Assembly (NCBI GenBank): GCA_964549495.1
Contig: CAZJWJ010000015.1
Location: forward strand, 1-64,000
DNA from: JACKBJ01 sp964549495
Lineage (GTDB): Bacteria > Chloroflexota > Anaerolineae > Epilineales > Epilineaceae
Direction: 5' to 3'
Length of the DNA: 64,000 bases
Part shown: positions 1-8,900 of the stretch, piece after piece
How positions within the stretch are numbered: position 1 is the first letter of the stretch
Layout: each line of letters starts with the position of its first letter
The notes under the pieces: model-generated
What the model saw: only the letters and a program-made list of their open reading frames with translations
Told to the model about the DNA's origin: nothing
Database searches by the model: none
Program-made: the position numbers and the translations under genes

Positions 1-2
1 TC

Positions 3-254
3 CCCGAGCCGCTGCGCGATCTGCCGCGCATGATCCAAGGTGTCGGCGAGCCGGGCGCCGAGCGCATGTACGACCAGATCGCCTGGTTTGCCGGCGGGCG
101 GCGACAGCCCCGCCTGGATTTGGCCTTCGTGCGCGGCGGCACCTACGACTTCTCCAAGATCGCCATGCGCGACCTGGCCCTAGAGCCGACCCCGCTGTCT
201 TGGAAGATCTCCGATCACCTGCCGATGTGGGTCGAATTCGAGATGGAGCCCTGA
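3..254 (+). CDS. Endonuclease/exonuclease/phosphatase-family protein, C-terminal end (5' cut by window)
   Basis: Only the last 83 codons lie in the window, and the reading frame is open to the left edge. The tail ends in a Ser-Asp-His-Leu-Pro motif followed by VEFE. This matches the terminal catalytic SDHxP motif of the EEP (DNase I-like) phosphodiesterase fold, in which the His and Asp are catalytic. The substrate cannot be told from this fragment; EEP proteins cleave nucleic acids, inositol phosphates or sphingomyelin. The next gene starts 4 bases downstream on the same strand, so the two are probably cotranscribed. Assignment rests on the final motif only. Confidence 0.6.
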   Translation, partial: PEPLRDLPRMIQGVGEPGAERMYDQIAWFAGGRRQPRLDLAFVRGGTYDFSKIAMRDLALEPTPLSWKISDHLPMWVEFEMEP

Positions 255-258
255 TCCG

Positions 259-2466
259 ATGGCCGCCGAGTACCAGACCACCGACCTCATCCTGGTCGTC
301 AAGGGCGCCGGCGCCCAAGCCGTCGATCGCACCCTGGGCAGCTTCCTGCAGGGCTTCCTCTCGGCTGCGCGGATCATCGATCCGAAGGCCCGGGTCAAGA
401 TCGGACCGACCTCCAAGATTCTGTCCGGCTTCGACTACCAACCCTACACCGACGAATACGAGCAAGACATCGCCGAGGTGAGCCTGCGCTTCGGCAAGGC
501 GAGCGGCCAGCCGCCCGAGGCGTCGCGCCGGCGCGTCTGGATCATGGAAGCCTACTGGGAGAAGCGTCTGGCGATCCCTGGCACGATCCGCTCGCTCTTG
601 GGGGAGTGGCGCCTGACCTCCTACGCCCTGGTCAAGCTCCTCGAGCGCCTGGGCTTTCCCTGGCAGTCCGGTCGGCGTTACGACGAGCGGGGAAACCAGG
701 TCGACGATCTGAACGCCAAGCGCTACAGCTTCTCCAGCTACCTGGCCTACTATGGCATCGCGACCAGCATCGTGCTCGGCTTCGTCTTCCTGCTCGAGCT
801 GCTCGCGCCCCGCCTGTTGCGCCCGCTGGTGATCCAGCGCGAGCTGGCCCTCCTGCCCGCCGAGCCCCTGCGCGCGACGGTCCCGGTCCTGGCCGCCTGG
901 ATCTTGCTCTCGCTGGCCCTGTCCATCGGCCCGGCGCGCCAGGCCTATCGCGCCCGTCAGCGGGCGGCCGGCGGCGAGCCGCTGCGCGGCATGCCGGGCC
1001 TGGGTCGCTGGCAGCTGGCTCTCCTCTGCCTGGCCTTCTTGCTCCAGCCGGGGGCCTATACGCTGCTCCTGGTGGGCTACGCGGTCGCCGTGCTGGCCAC
1101 CCTCCTGATCGCCCGCCAGGTCTTCTGGCGCGAGCGCCCCGACTGGTACACCGATACGCCGCGCCAGTCCTACGTCTCACTGAAAAAGCAGTTCATCGAC
1201 TGGAAGTGGAATCGGCTGGCGCTGCTGACGCAGCTGGTCCACCGCATCTTCGTGCTCTGGGGCGTGCCGGTGGCGGTGGCCTTTCTGATCATCATCAAGG
1301 TGGTGCGCATCCTCGACCTCTTCGGCGACGTCGGCAAGCGCATCGACGCCTCCGCCAGCGAGCTGGTCAACCAGACCTTCGGCGACGTTACCGGCTACGC
1401 GCTGAGCCCGGTGCAGGCGGCGCGGGTGCAGAACGTCATCCAGGAGGAAATTCACAGCTTCTCGGAGCTGCGGGCCGAAGACGCCGATTCCCAATCCGAG
1501 CCCGTGGTGGACCACATCCACATCTTCGCCCATTCGCAGGGCACCCCGATCACCTACGAGACGCTGGTGCACGTGCTCGACGAAGACGAGCGATCGCGGG
1601 TGCGCAACTACTTCACGGCCGGCAGCCCGCTCAACCTCCACAACCTGGCAGGTGACGTGCTGGACAGCGTGTTCTGGCACCGCTTCCCGCCGGAGCGGTA
1701 CCCGGACAGCAACCAGGGCTTCAAGTGGTTCAACTTCTGGAGCTTCACCGACCCGATCACGCAGTTCACGGGCCTGGATGCCTACCGCAAGGACGAATTG
1801 TGGGTCAAGAAAGATGGCAAGCTCTGGATCCGCCAAGACGGACGGCCCAAGCTCCGATACGCCAAGGCCAGCCCCTTCAGCATCCGCACGCGGTCGACGC
1901 TGTCGCGCCATCACGGCGACTACTGGACCAACGTGGAAGAGGTCCATCTGCCCTTGATCAAGCACATCCTGCGCGATAAGGGCGGCAGCTGGATCCCGGA
2001 GGAGTGGGCCTCCCCGGCCATCCAGCGCAACATCATCGAGCGGCGCTGGCACGAGCAACAGTTCGAGCCCGAGACCTTCGCGGCCGAGCGGAGCCGGCAT
2101 CGGAACCGCGTCCTTGGCAGCTGGCTCCTCGCGATGTCGATCGTCGCCCTGCTCTTGGCGCTCCTCGGCCCGGTGGCGAGCCGGTGGATCGAAGCGCTGC
2201 TTCATTCGGGCTCGGATGCAGTCGAGAGCGGGCTCGCGTGGATCGCGGGCATGCTTCCCGGCGACGCGTCGGACGCGTCGGCGAGCCTGTGGCCGCGCGC
2301 GGTATCCGCCTACGGTAGCGGCGTCCTCGCGATGCGGCTCGTGGCCGCGATCCTCGTCTATGGTCTGGTCAAGAGCATCTGGCAGCTGGCCAGCAGTCTG
2401 GAGTGGAATCGGATCGCGCGCACGGTCCGGCAGCGGGTCTCCGAACGGGAATCGGCGGTGCCATGA
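259..2466 (+). CDS. Multi-pass membrane protein with a lipase-like serine motif
   Basis: 735 residues of a family I cannot name. Hydrophobic segments lie near residues 165-190, 205-225, 250-285, 330-350, 625-645 and 690-710. They bracket a hydrophilic central domain of about 270 residues. That domain contains HIFAHSQGT around residues 421-429, with a G-x-S-x-G-like nucleophile elbow at Ser426 in which His replaces the usual first Gly. It is followed by a FTAGSPLNLHNL segment, as in alpha/beta-hydrolase lipases where a TxGSP motif follows the elbow. An intracellular or membrane-facing esterase/lipase-like role is inference. It begins 4 bases after the EEP gene. No signal peptide is evident at the N-terminus. 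Confidence 0.6.
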   Translation: MAAEYQTTDLILVVKGAGAQAVDRTLGSFLQGFLSAARIIDPKARVKIGPTSKILSGFDYQPYTDEYEQDIAEVSLRFGKASGQPPEASRRRVWIMEAYWEKRLAIPGTIRSLLGEWRLTSYALVKLLERLGFPWQSGRRYDERGNQVDDLNAKRYSFSSYLAYYGIATSIVLGFVFLLELLAPRLLRPLVIQRELALLPAEPLRATVPVLAAWILLSLALSIGPARQAYRARQRAAGGEPLRGMPGLGRWQLALLCLAFLLQPGAYTLLLVGYAVAVLATLLIARQVFWRERPDWYTDTPRQSYVSLKKQFIDWKWNRLALLTQLVHRIFVLWGVPVAVAFLIIIKVVRILDLFGDVGKRIDASASELVNQTFGDVTGYALSPVQAARVQNVIQEEIHSFSELRAEDADSQSEPVVDHIHIFAHSQGTPITYETLVHVLDEDERSRVRNYFTAGSPLNLHNLAGDVLDSVFWHRFPPERYPDSNQGFKWFNFWSFTDPITQFTGLDAYRKDELWVKKDGKLWIRQDGRPKLRYAKASPFSIRTRSTLSRHHGDYWTNVEEVHLPLIKHILRDKGGSWIPEEWASPAIQRNIIERRWHEQQFEPETFAAERSRHRNRVLGSWLLAMSIVALLLALLGPVASRWIEALLHSGSDAVESGLAWIAGMLPGDASDASASLWPRAVSAYGSGVLAMRLVAAILVYGLVKSIWQLASSLEWNRIARTVRQRVSERESAVP

Positions 2467-2620
2467 GCTCGGTCTCGGCGCCGCCGCAAGCGCCCGAACC
2501 GTATCACGCCCGCGTCCTCGCGGTCTATTGGCCCTCTCCGAGCCCTTGTGATAGCCTGCCGCGCGCCGATTCGAGCCTCCACCCTCGTCGCGATAGCGAA
2601 CCCCTAGGAGATGAGGCCGC

Positions 2621-4894
2621 GTGTACGATCGCGGGCTGATCCTACTGGTCGACCAGGACACGGACAGTGCGCTGACACTGCAGGAGCTTCTCCTGCGCAG
2701 CGGCTACGGCGTGCACCATGCGGCCAACGGCGCCAACGCGATGGCGGCCTTGGCCTCGATCGAGCCCGACCTCGTCTTGCTCGATATCCAGCTCGAAGAT
2801 GCCAGCCCCGTCGCGATCCTGGGCGAGCTGAGGCGGCATCGACAAGCGCGCGATGTCCCGGTCATCTTGATGACCACGCTCGACGACGATTCGCAGGTGG
2901 TGGGGCTCGAGTCGGGTGACGACATCCTGGTCAAACCCTTCGACGAGCGCGAGGCGCTGGCGCGCATCGAACGCCAGGTGACGGTGGCCAAGGTGCGCAC
3001 CGCGCTGCGCGAATCCGAAGCCGAGTTCCGGTCCGTGATGGAGTCGGCGGTCGACGCGATCATCTCGGGCGACGCCGAGGGCACCATCCGGTCCTGGAAC
3101 AGCGCGGCCACGGCCTTGTTCGGCTGGCGGGAGTCCGAGGTCCTCGGGCGGCCCATCGAGCGGATCATCCCCGAGCGCTACCGCGACGCGCATCGCGAGG
3201 GCTTGCACCGCGTGAGCTCGGGCGGCCCCAGCCGCGTCATCGGCCAGACCGTGGAGCTGGCCGGGCTGCGAAAAGATGGCAGCGAGTTTCCCATCGAGCT
3301 GTCGCTGGCCACCTGGCTCTTGGAAGGCAAGCGCTACTACACCGGCATCCTCCGCGACATCAGCGAGCGCCAGCAGGCCGAGCAGAAGTTCCGTTCGGTG
3401 ACCGAATCGGCCATCGACGCGATCATCTCGGCCGATCACGCGGGCCGGATCATCAGCTGGAACAAGGCCGCCACGGGCATCCTCGGATTCACGGAAGAGG
3501 AAGCGATCGGTCAGCCGCTGGAGATGATCATCCCCGATCAGTTCCACGAGGCACACCGCGCTGGTCTGCACCGGGTGGCCACCGGCGGGGAGAGCCACGT
3601 CATCGGCCAGACGGTCGAGCTCTCCGCCTGCACCAAGAGCGGCGACGAAGTGCCGATCGAGCTCTCGCTCTCGACCTGGATGGTGCGCGAGGACCGCTAC
3701 TTTACCGGCATCATCCGCGACATCGGAGCCCGCAAGCGGGCCGAGGAAGCCCTGCGCCAAAGCGAGCAGGCGCTGCGCGAGAAGTCGCTGGAGCTCGAAG
3801 AGAAGAACAAGGCGCTGCGGAGCACCTTGGAACGGCTCAACGATGCCCAGAACCAGCTGATCATCCAGGAGAAGATGGCCTCCTTGGGCAAGCTCAGCGC
3901 GGGCCTGGCCCACGAGCTGAACAACCCGGCCAGCGCGGTGCGCAGCGGCTCCTCGCAACTCCATTCCGCCTTCTCCCGCCTGCACGATACGGAGCTGCGC
4001 CTGGCCGCGCTGGATCTCGGTCCATCGCATCTGGACAAGCTGGTCGAACTGGATCGCTTCGCCCGGGAGCGCGCCACCAAGCCCGCCAACCTGAACGCCA
4101 TCGGCCGCAGCGATCGCGAGGCGGTCCTCCAAGACTGGTTGGAAGATCTCGGGATCGAAGCGGCCTGGGAGCTGGCCCCGGACCTGGTCGAACTCGGCTG
4201 CGAAACCAGCGACCTCGAGGAGCTGGTCGAGGTCTTCGAACCTGACCGGCTTGCCATCGTACTCGAATGGCTCAGCCGAACACAGTCGGTATACAACCTG
4301 GTCTCGGAGATCGGCTTGGGCGCCGGCCGGATCAGCGAGATCATCCGCGCGCTCAAGAGCTACACCTATCTGGATCGCGCGCCGATCCAGGACGTGGACG
4401 TGCGCGACGGCCTGGACAACACCCTGATCGTCCTGCACAACAAGCTGAAGGCCGGCATCACCGTGCGCCGGATGTACGAAGCGGACATCCCGACCATCCA
4501 TGCCTACGGAAGCGAGCTGAACCAGGTCTGGACGAACCTCATCGACAACGCCGCGGACGCCATGGAAGGGCAAGGCGAGCTGATCCTGCGGGCTTACGTC
4601 GAGGCGCCCTGGCTAGTGGTCGAGATCGAGGACGACGGGCCGGGCATCCCCGAGGAGATCCGCGAGAGCCTCTTCGATCCCTTCGTCACCACCAAGCCCA
4701 GCGGCAAGGGCACCGGCCTGGGCCTGAACATCAGCCGCAACATCATCGTGACCAAGCACGAAGGCCGCATCGACTTCGATACCAGCTCCGATGGGACCCG
4801 CTTCACGGTGCGCTTGCCGCTGTCCTTGGCCTCGGGTAACGATGCCGACCCATCCGCGATGGACGTAGACTCGAGCGAAGGGAAGACAGACTGA
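2621..4894 (+). CDS. Hybrid sensor histidine kinase: REC-PAS-PAS-HisKA-HATPase
   Basis: 757 residues from a GTG start preceded by AGGAG. An N-terminal receiver domain has phospho-acceptor Asp55 and Lys105. Two PAS domains (about 135-250 and 257-372) are close copies of each other (RIIPERYRDAHR versus MIIPDQFHEAHR), which points to internal duplication. A coiled coil of about 380-415 precedes the H-box with His431 (GLAHELNN). Unusually, some 190 residues of helical sequence separate the H-box from the ATPase domain, whose N, G1 and G2 boxes (NLIDNAADAM, DDGPGIPE, GKGTGLGLN) are intact. No membrane segment is seen, so it is a soluble kinase. It overlaps the next gene by one base (TGATG). That gene has its own receiver domain and is the probable phosphotransfer partner (inference). 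Confidence 0.9.
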   Translation: MYDRGLILLVDQDTDSALTLQELLLRSGYGVHHAANGANAMAALASIEPDLVLLDIQLEDASPVAILGELRRHRQARDVPVILMTTLDDDSQVVGLESGDDILVKPFDEREALARIERQVTVAKVRTALRESEAEFRSVMESAVDAIISGDAEGTIRSWNSAATALFGWRESEVLGRPIERIIPERYRDAHREGLHRVSSGGPSRVIGQTVELAGLRKDGSEFPIELSLATWLLEGKRYYTGILRDISERQQAEQKFRSVTESAIDAIISADHAGRIISWNKAATGILGFTEEEAIGQPLEMIIPDQFHEAHRAGLHRVATGGESHVIGQTVELSACTKSGDEVPIELSLSTWMVREDRYFTGIIRDIGARKRAEEALRQSEQALREKSLELEEKNKALRSTLERLNDAQNQLIIQEKMASLGKLSAGLAHELNNPASAVRSGSSQLHSAFSRLHDTELRLAALDLGPSHLDKLVELDRFARERATKPANLNAIGRSDREAVLQDWLEDLGIEAAWELAPDLVELGCETSDLEELVEVFEPDRLAIVLEWLSRTQSVYNLVSEIGLGAGRISEIIRALKSYTYLDRAPIQDVDVRDGLDNTLIVLHNKLKAGITVRRMYEADIPTIHAYGSELNQVWTNLIDNAADAMEGQGELILRAYVEAPWLVVEIEDDGPGIPEEIRESLFDPFVTTKPSGKGTGLGLNISRNIIVTKHEGRIDFDTSSDGTRFTVRLPLSLASGNDADPSAMDVDSSEGKTD

Positions 4895-6555
4895 TGGCGA
4901 AGCCGGTCATTCTCACCGTGGACGACGAGCCGCAAGTCCTGGCGGCGGTCAGCCGCGACCTGCGCGAGCACTTCAAGGATCGATATCGGATTGTCCGCGC
5001 CGGTTCCGGCACCGATGCCCTCGAGGCGGTCCAGCAGCTCAAGCAGCGGGGCGATCCGCTGGCGCTCTTCTTGGTCGACCAGCGGATGCCGGGAATGTCC
5101 GGCACCGAGTTCCTGGCCGAGGCGCGCGACTACTACCCGGAGGCCAAGAAGGTGCTGCTGACGGCCTATGCCGACAACGAGGCGGCCATCGCCAGCATCA
5201 ACCGCGTCGGCCTGGACTACTACTTGATGAAACCCTGGGACCCGCCGGAGGAGCATCTCTATCCGGTGCTCGACGATCTGCTCGATGCTTGGCTGGAGGT
5301 CGCGCCACCGGTCTACGACGGCATCCGCGTGGCCGGCACCCTGTGGTCGGCGGCCAGCCACGAGGTCAAGGACTTCTTGGCCCGCAACCGGGTACCCTAC
5401 CAGTGGCTCGACCTGGAGGCCGATGCCGCGGCCCTGAAGCTGGCCGAATCGGCCAGCCCGGGCCGGCTCCAGCTGCCGGTGGTCTTCTTCCCGGACGGCG
5501 AAGTGCTCCTGCGCCCGGAGCTATCGGCACTGGCCGAGAAGATCGGGATGCAGACCCAAGCCGCGCAGCCCTTCTACGATCTGGTCATCATCGGTGGGGG
5601 GCCGGCCGGCCTGGGCGCCGCCGTCTACGCCGCCTCCGAGGGCCTGCGGACGCTGATGGTCGAGAAGTCGGCCACGGGCGGGCAGGCCGGCACCAGCTCC
5701 CGGATCGAGAACTACCTGGGCTTCCCGGTCGGCGTGAGCGGCGGCGATTTGGCCCACCGGGCCACCACCCAGGCCCGCCGCTTCGGCGCCGAGATCCTCA
5801 CGCCCCAAGAGGTGGTCCAGGTGCGCGTCGAGGACCCCTACCGCTACGTCTGCCTCTCGGACGGAAGCGAGATCTCCTGTCGGGCCCTGCTCCTGGCCAC
5901 GGGCGCGGTCGTCCGCCGCCTGGACGCACCGGGTATCGAGGCGCTGACGGGCGCCGGCGTCTACTATGGCGCCGCGGTCACCGAGGCGGCCTCCTTTCGC
6001 GACAGGCCGGTCTTCGTCGTCGGCGGCGCCAACTCGGCCGGCCAGGGCGCCTTGTTCCTATCCCGCTACGCCAGCAAGGTCACCATCCTGCTGCGGGGCG
6101 GCTCGCTGGATGCGGGCATGTCGCGCTACCTGGTCGAACAGATCGAGGCGCGCGAGCGCATCGAGGTCCGGACCCACACGGTGGTGGCGAAGGTCTCGGG
6201 CGAGCGCTCGCTGGAGTCGATCACGCTGCGGAGTAACGAGAGCGGCGAGGAGGAAACCGTGCCGGCATCGGGCCTCTTCCTCTTCATCGGCGCCGTGCCC
6301 AACACCGCCATGGTGGCCGACGTCGTCCAGCGCAACTCGGCCGGCTTCATCCCCACCGGCCAGGACCTGATGCGAGACGGCAAGCGGCCCAAGGGCTGGA
6401 CGCTCAAGCGCGACCCCTTCTACCTCGAGACCAGCGTGCCCGGCATCTTCGCCGCCGGCGACGTCCGCCAGGGCGCGACCCGCCGCGTGGCCTCGGCCGT
6501 CGGCGAAGGCGCCATCGCCATCGGGCTGGTGCACCAGTACCTCAAGACGGTCTGA
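4894..6555 (+). CDS. Response-regulator / glutaredoxin-like / thioredoxin-reductase-like fusion oxidoreductase
   Basis: 553 residues. A receiver domain (about 5-125) has Asp62 as phospho-acceptor and Lys113. A glutaredoxin-like segment (about 143-218) follows, reading SAAS at 152-155 where a CxxC would sit. The C-terminus is a two-dinucleotide-fold flavoprotein (about 228-553) with FAD motif GGGPAG at 234-239, a GGQAG motif and NAD(P)H motif VGGANSAGQG. It resembles thioredoxin reductase, but the CxxC position reads YGAA (358-361). Both redox-active disulfides are therefore absent. Similar CxxC-less reductases fused to regulatory domains are known. Phosphorylation by the overlapping upstream kinase could control flavin chemistry or NAD(P)H sensing (inference). 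The substrate is unknown. Confidence 0.88.
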   Translation: MAKPVILTVDDEPQVLAAVSRDLREHFKDRYRIVRAGSGTDALEAVQQLKQRGDPLALFLVDQRMPGMSGTEFLAEARDYYPEAKKVLLTAYADNEAAIASINRVGLDYYLMKPWDPPEEHLYPVLDDLLDAWLEVAPPVYDGIRVAGTLWSAASHEVKDFLARNRVPYQWLDLEADAAALKLAESASPGRLQLPVVFFPDGEVLLRPELSALAEKIGMQTQAAQPFYDLVIIGGGPAGLGAAVYAASEGLRTLMVEKSATGGQAGTSSRIENYLGFPVGVSGGDLAHRATTQARRFGAEILTPQEVVQVRVEDPYRYVCLSDGSEISCRALLLATGAVVRRLDAPGIEALTGAGVYYGAAVTEAASFRDRPVFVVGGANSAGQGALFLSRYASKVTILLRGGSLDAGMSRYLVEQIEARERIEVRTHTVVAKVSGERSLESITLRSNESGEEETVPASGLFLFIGAVPNTAMVADVVQRNSAGFIPTGQDLMRDGKRPKGWTLKRDPFYLETSVPGIFAAGDVRQGATRRVASAVGEGAIAIGLVHQYLKTV

Positions 6556-6560
6556 GCCCG

Positions 6561-6625
6561 GCGCCTGCTTCCCGAAACCGGCTTGCCGCGAGCTCGAGGC
6601 CGGCCCCGCTTCGAGAAGCAGGCGC
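6561..6625. terminator. Convergent-gene hairpin
   Basis: A perfect 11-bp inverted repeat (GCGCCTGCTTC ... GAAGCAGGCGC) flanks a GC-rich spacer with weaker internal pairing. It sits exactly between two convergent gene ends (6555 and 6636). There is no T-tract on either side, so action as a bidirectional terminator is inferred from position and symmetry. Confidence 0.5.
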
Positions 6626-6635
6626 TGGCCCGCCC

Positions 6636-7046
6636 TCAGCTGCCGGCCGCGGCGCCCCCATAGACCTTGGCGATGGTGATGCCCACCAAGGGAAGCACGA
6701 CGAAATGGAAGACGATGTCCGTCAGCGAGCCGGCCAATTCGAAGTTGTAGAAGCTGTAGAACATCAGGACGAGGCCCGCCAGCACCACCGCGACGAGCAG
6801 GCCGAAGCGCGCGCCTTCCTGTACCGCATCACCTCCCTGATAGCCCTTGGGGTAGATCGCCGCCAAGCCGCTGTTGAAGATCAACAGGCCCGCCATGCCG
6901 ATCGCCATCATCGGCTCGTCGCGCGCCACGGCGGCCTCCCACTGGGCAAACTGCTCGGCCATCAGAAACTCGTAGAACAGGAACGACAGCACCGCCTGCA
7001 CCAGGAATCCGGCCAGTGCGGCCGTCGTCAGCTTTTGGATGTTCAC
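6636..7046 (-). CDS. Small four-helix integral membrane protein
   Basis: 136 residues from a GTG start with a strong GGAGGAG ribosome-binding site. There are four hydrophobic segments at about 8-28, 47-64, 83-103 and 113-130. The arrangement resembles small DUF1761-like membrane proteins, but I cannot assign it firmly. The loop between helices 2 and 3 contains YPKGYQGG, followed by a short charged stretch before helix 3. No catalytic motif is visible. It is monocistronic as far as can be seen, convergent with the oxidoreductase gene and divergent from the pRiA4b-like gene. Confidence 0.7.
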   Translation of the reverse strand: MNIQKLTTAALAGFLVQAVLSFLFYEFLMAEQFAQWEAAVARDEPMMAIGMAGLLIFNSGLAAIYPKGYQGGDAVQEGARFGLLVAVVLAGLVLMFYSFYNFELAGSLTDIVFHFVVLPLVGITIAKVYGGAAAGS

Positions 7047-7291
7047 GGGGCTTCTCCTCCTGACATCGAATCCGCGGGCACGACTGCCCGCTCGATGGCG
7101 AGAACACCGGAGGTCCTGCCGGGTTGCGCAGGGCTTGGATGATCCGGATCGCGATCCTCGAGTTCGGAATCCGTCCGCAACTCGTCCTCTCCGGCGGCCC
7201 GAACCGTGATACCATGTTCAGCCCGGCCCGCCAGCGGCCGGCTCGACAGGTCGTCACCCGGGCGGCCTCGAGCGCGCGAGGAGAGGCAGGC

Positions 7292-7867
7292 ATGGCAGCG
7301 AAGAAGCGGCGCAAGAAGGCCCCCGGCCGTGTCTATCGCCTGCGCATCAGCCTCAACGAGGTGCGACCCAGCGTCTGGCGCCGCGTCCTGGTCCGCGAGA
7401 CCTGCACCCTGGCCCGACTGCACGAGGTCATCCAGATCGCGATGGGCTGGGAGAACAGCCACCTGCACATGTTCACCTTCGACGGCCGGCGCTTCGGCAA
7501 CCCCAAGTGGCTGGACATGCCCGGCCTCGAGTCGGAGTCCATCCAGCTGCGGAAGGTCCTCACCCAGCCCAAGCAGCGCATGTTCTACGCCTACGACTTC
7601 GGCGATGGCTGGCACCACGAGGTGGCCTTGGAGGCCATCGAGGATGCCCACCCGCTTGCCAAGTTCCCCAAGTGCGTCGACGGCGCGCGCGCCTGCCCGC
7701 CCGAGGACATCGGGGGCCCGCCGGGCTACGAGGAGTTCGTGACGGCCATGCGCAACCTCGATCATCCCAACAGCCGACACTTTCGAACATGGTGGGGCGG
7801 CCGCTTCGATCCCGAGCATTTTCCCATCACCAGCGTCAACAAGGACCTCAAGCCGCTCCGGCGCTGA
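7292..7867 (+). CDS. Plasmid pRiA4b ORF-3-like protein
   Basis: 191 residues. The start was chosen at the ATG behind GAGGAGAGGCAGG; the frame is open further upstream, but that sequence looks non-coding. After a basic N-terminus (KKRRKK) comes the family hallmark: an Arg-Ile-Ser-Leu strand, RPSVWRR, a helix with LHEVIQIAMGW, then HLHMF and YDFGDGWHHEV. It ends in the usual CPPEDIGG...GY segment. The family is also annotated as IS1096 element passenger TnpR-like, but no transposon ends are seen here. The molecular function is unknown. Confidence 0.9.
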   Translation: MAAKKRRKKAPGRVYRLRISLNEVRPSVWRRVLVRETCTLARLHEVIQIAMGWENSHLHMFTFDGRRFGNPKWLDMPGLESESIQLRKVLTQPKQRMFYAYDFGDGWHHEVALEAIEDAHPLAKFPKCVDGARACPPEDIGGPPGYEEFVTAMRNLDHPNSRHFRTWWGGRFDPEHFPITSVNKDLKPLRR

Positions 7868-7980
7868 GGTCCCGGGCATCGACCGCGCCTCCATCCGCCC
7901 AATTCCGCAGGAAACGGGTGGATGTCGAGTCCCCCGCCGCGCTATGCTCCTCCCAGACCCACCGGGAGGTGAACCGAATC

Positions 7981-8862
7981 ATGAACTCGGACTACGAACG
8001 CATTCGTCGTGCCCTGGAGTATCTGGACGCCCACGCCCTCGAGCAGCCCGGCCTGGACGACTTGGCCGACCACCTGGGCCTCAGCCCGTCCCACCTGCAG
8101 CGCCTCTTCCGTCGCTGGGCCGGCATCAGCCCCAAGCGCTTCCTGCAGCAGCTGACCCTCGAGCGCGCCAAGGAGGCCCTCGACGGCTCGGCCAGCCTGC
8201 TGGACGCCAGCCTGGATGCCGGCCTCTCCTCGCCGGGCCGGCTGCACGATCTCTTCGTCCACCTCGAAGCCGTCACGCCGGGCGAGTACAAGGCCGGCGG
8301 CCAGGGCCTGACCCTGCGCACCGGCATCCACCCCAGCCCCTTCGGTCACGCATTTCTGGCCGTCACCGATCGTGGCCTCTGCGCCCTGTCCTTCGACGAC
8401 GATCCCGAATGCCGCCAAGGCCACTCCGACCTGCGCGACGCCTGGCCCCGGGCCACCATCGTCGACGAGCCCTCCGTCACCCAGCCCTACTTCGAGCGCA
8501 TCTTCCTCGACGCGGACGATCCCGACGCGCCCGATCGACCGCGCATCGACCTCCACGTCCGTGGCACCAACTTCCAGATCCAGGTCTGGCGCGCCCTCCT
8601 GTCCATCCCGCCCGGCCGCCTCTGCAGCTACGGCGACATCGCGCGTGCCATCGGCCGGCCCTCCGCCGCCCGCGCCGTCGGCGGCGCCGTCGGCCGCAAC
8701 CCCGTCGCCTGGCTCATCCCTTGCCACCGCGTCATCACCCAGCTCGGCGCCCTCGGCCACTACCGCTGGGGTGCCCCCCGCAAACGCGCCATGGTCGCCC
8801 TCGAGCTCGCCCGCGCGGAACAAGGCGCCGCCGAGCTCGAACCTGCGACTTCCCTACATTAG
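7981..8862 (+). CDS. AraC-type regulator fused to O6-alkylguanine-DNA alkyltransferase (Ada-like)
   Basis: 293 residues. The ATG at 7981 has a GGGAGGTGA site 9 bases upstream. Residues 1-100 form an AraC-type helix-turn-helix (LADHLGLSPSHLQRLFRRW, then a second, degenerate HTH). Residues 110-275 form the methyltransferase, with the PCHRV active site placing the alkyl acceptor at Cys248, plus the upstream RAVGGAVGRNP motif. The N-terminal zinc-binding phosphotriester-repair domain of E. coli Ada is missing. It should therefore repair O6-alkylguanine and possibly regulate its own or nearby genes, but not sense methylphosphotriesters in the classic way. A TATGCT -10-like box lies at 7943-7948. 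Confidence 0.93.
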   Translation: MNSDYERIRRALEYLDAHALEQPGLDDLADHLGLSPSHLQRLFRRWAGISPKRFLQQLTLERAKEALDGSASLLDASLDAGLSSPGRLHDLFVHLEAVTPGEYKAGGQGLTLRTGIHPSPFGHAFLAVTDRGLCALSFDDDPECRQGHSDLRDAWPRATIVDEPSVTQPYFERIFLDADDPDAPDRPRIDLHVRGTNFQIQVWRALLSIPPGRLCSYGDIARAIGRPSAARAVGGAVGRNPVAWLIPCHRVITQLGALGHYRWGAPRKRAMVALELARAEQGAAELEPATSLH

Positions 8863-8900
8863 CTCGTGCCGTGTGCCGGGTCGCGAAGTCCGTTAAGCGG

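Noticed and set aside
1177..2661. Long minus-strand frames over the membrane protein and kinase genes (also 2642-4573)
   Set aside because: Compositionally biased shadow frames (Ala/Arg/Gly/His-rich) with no domains, opposite well-supported genes.
7292..7867. Transposon passenger (IS1096 TnpR-like label)
   Set aside because: The protein family carries this name, but no terminal repeats or transposase are nearby.
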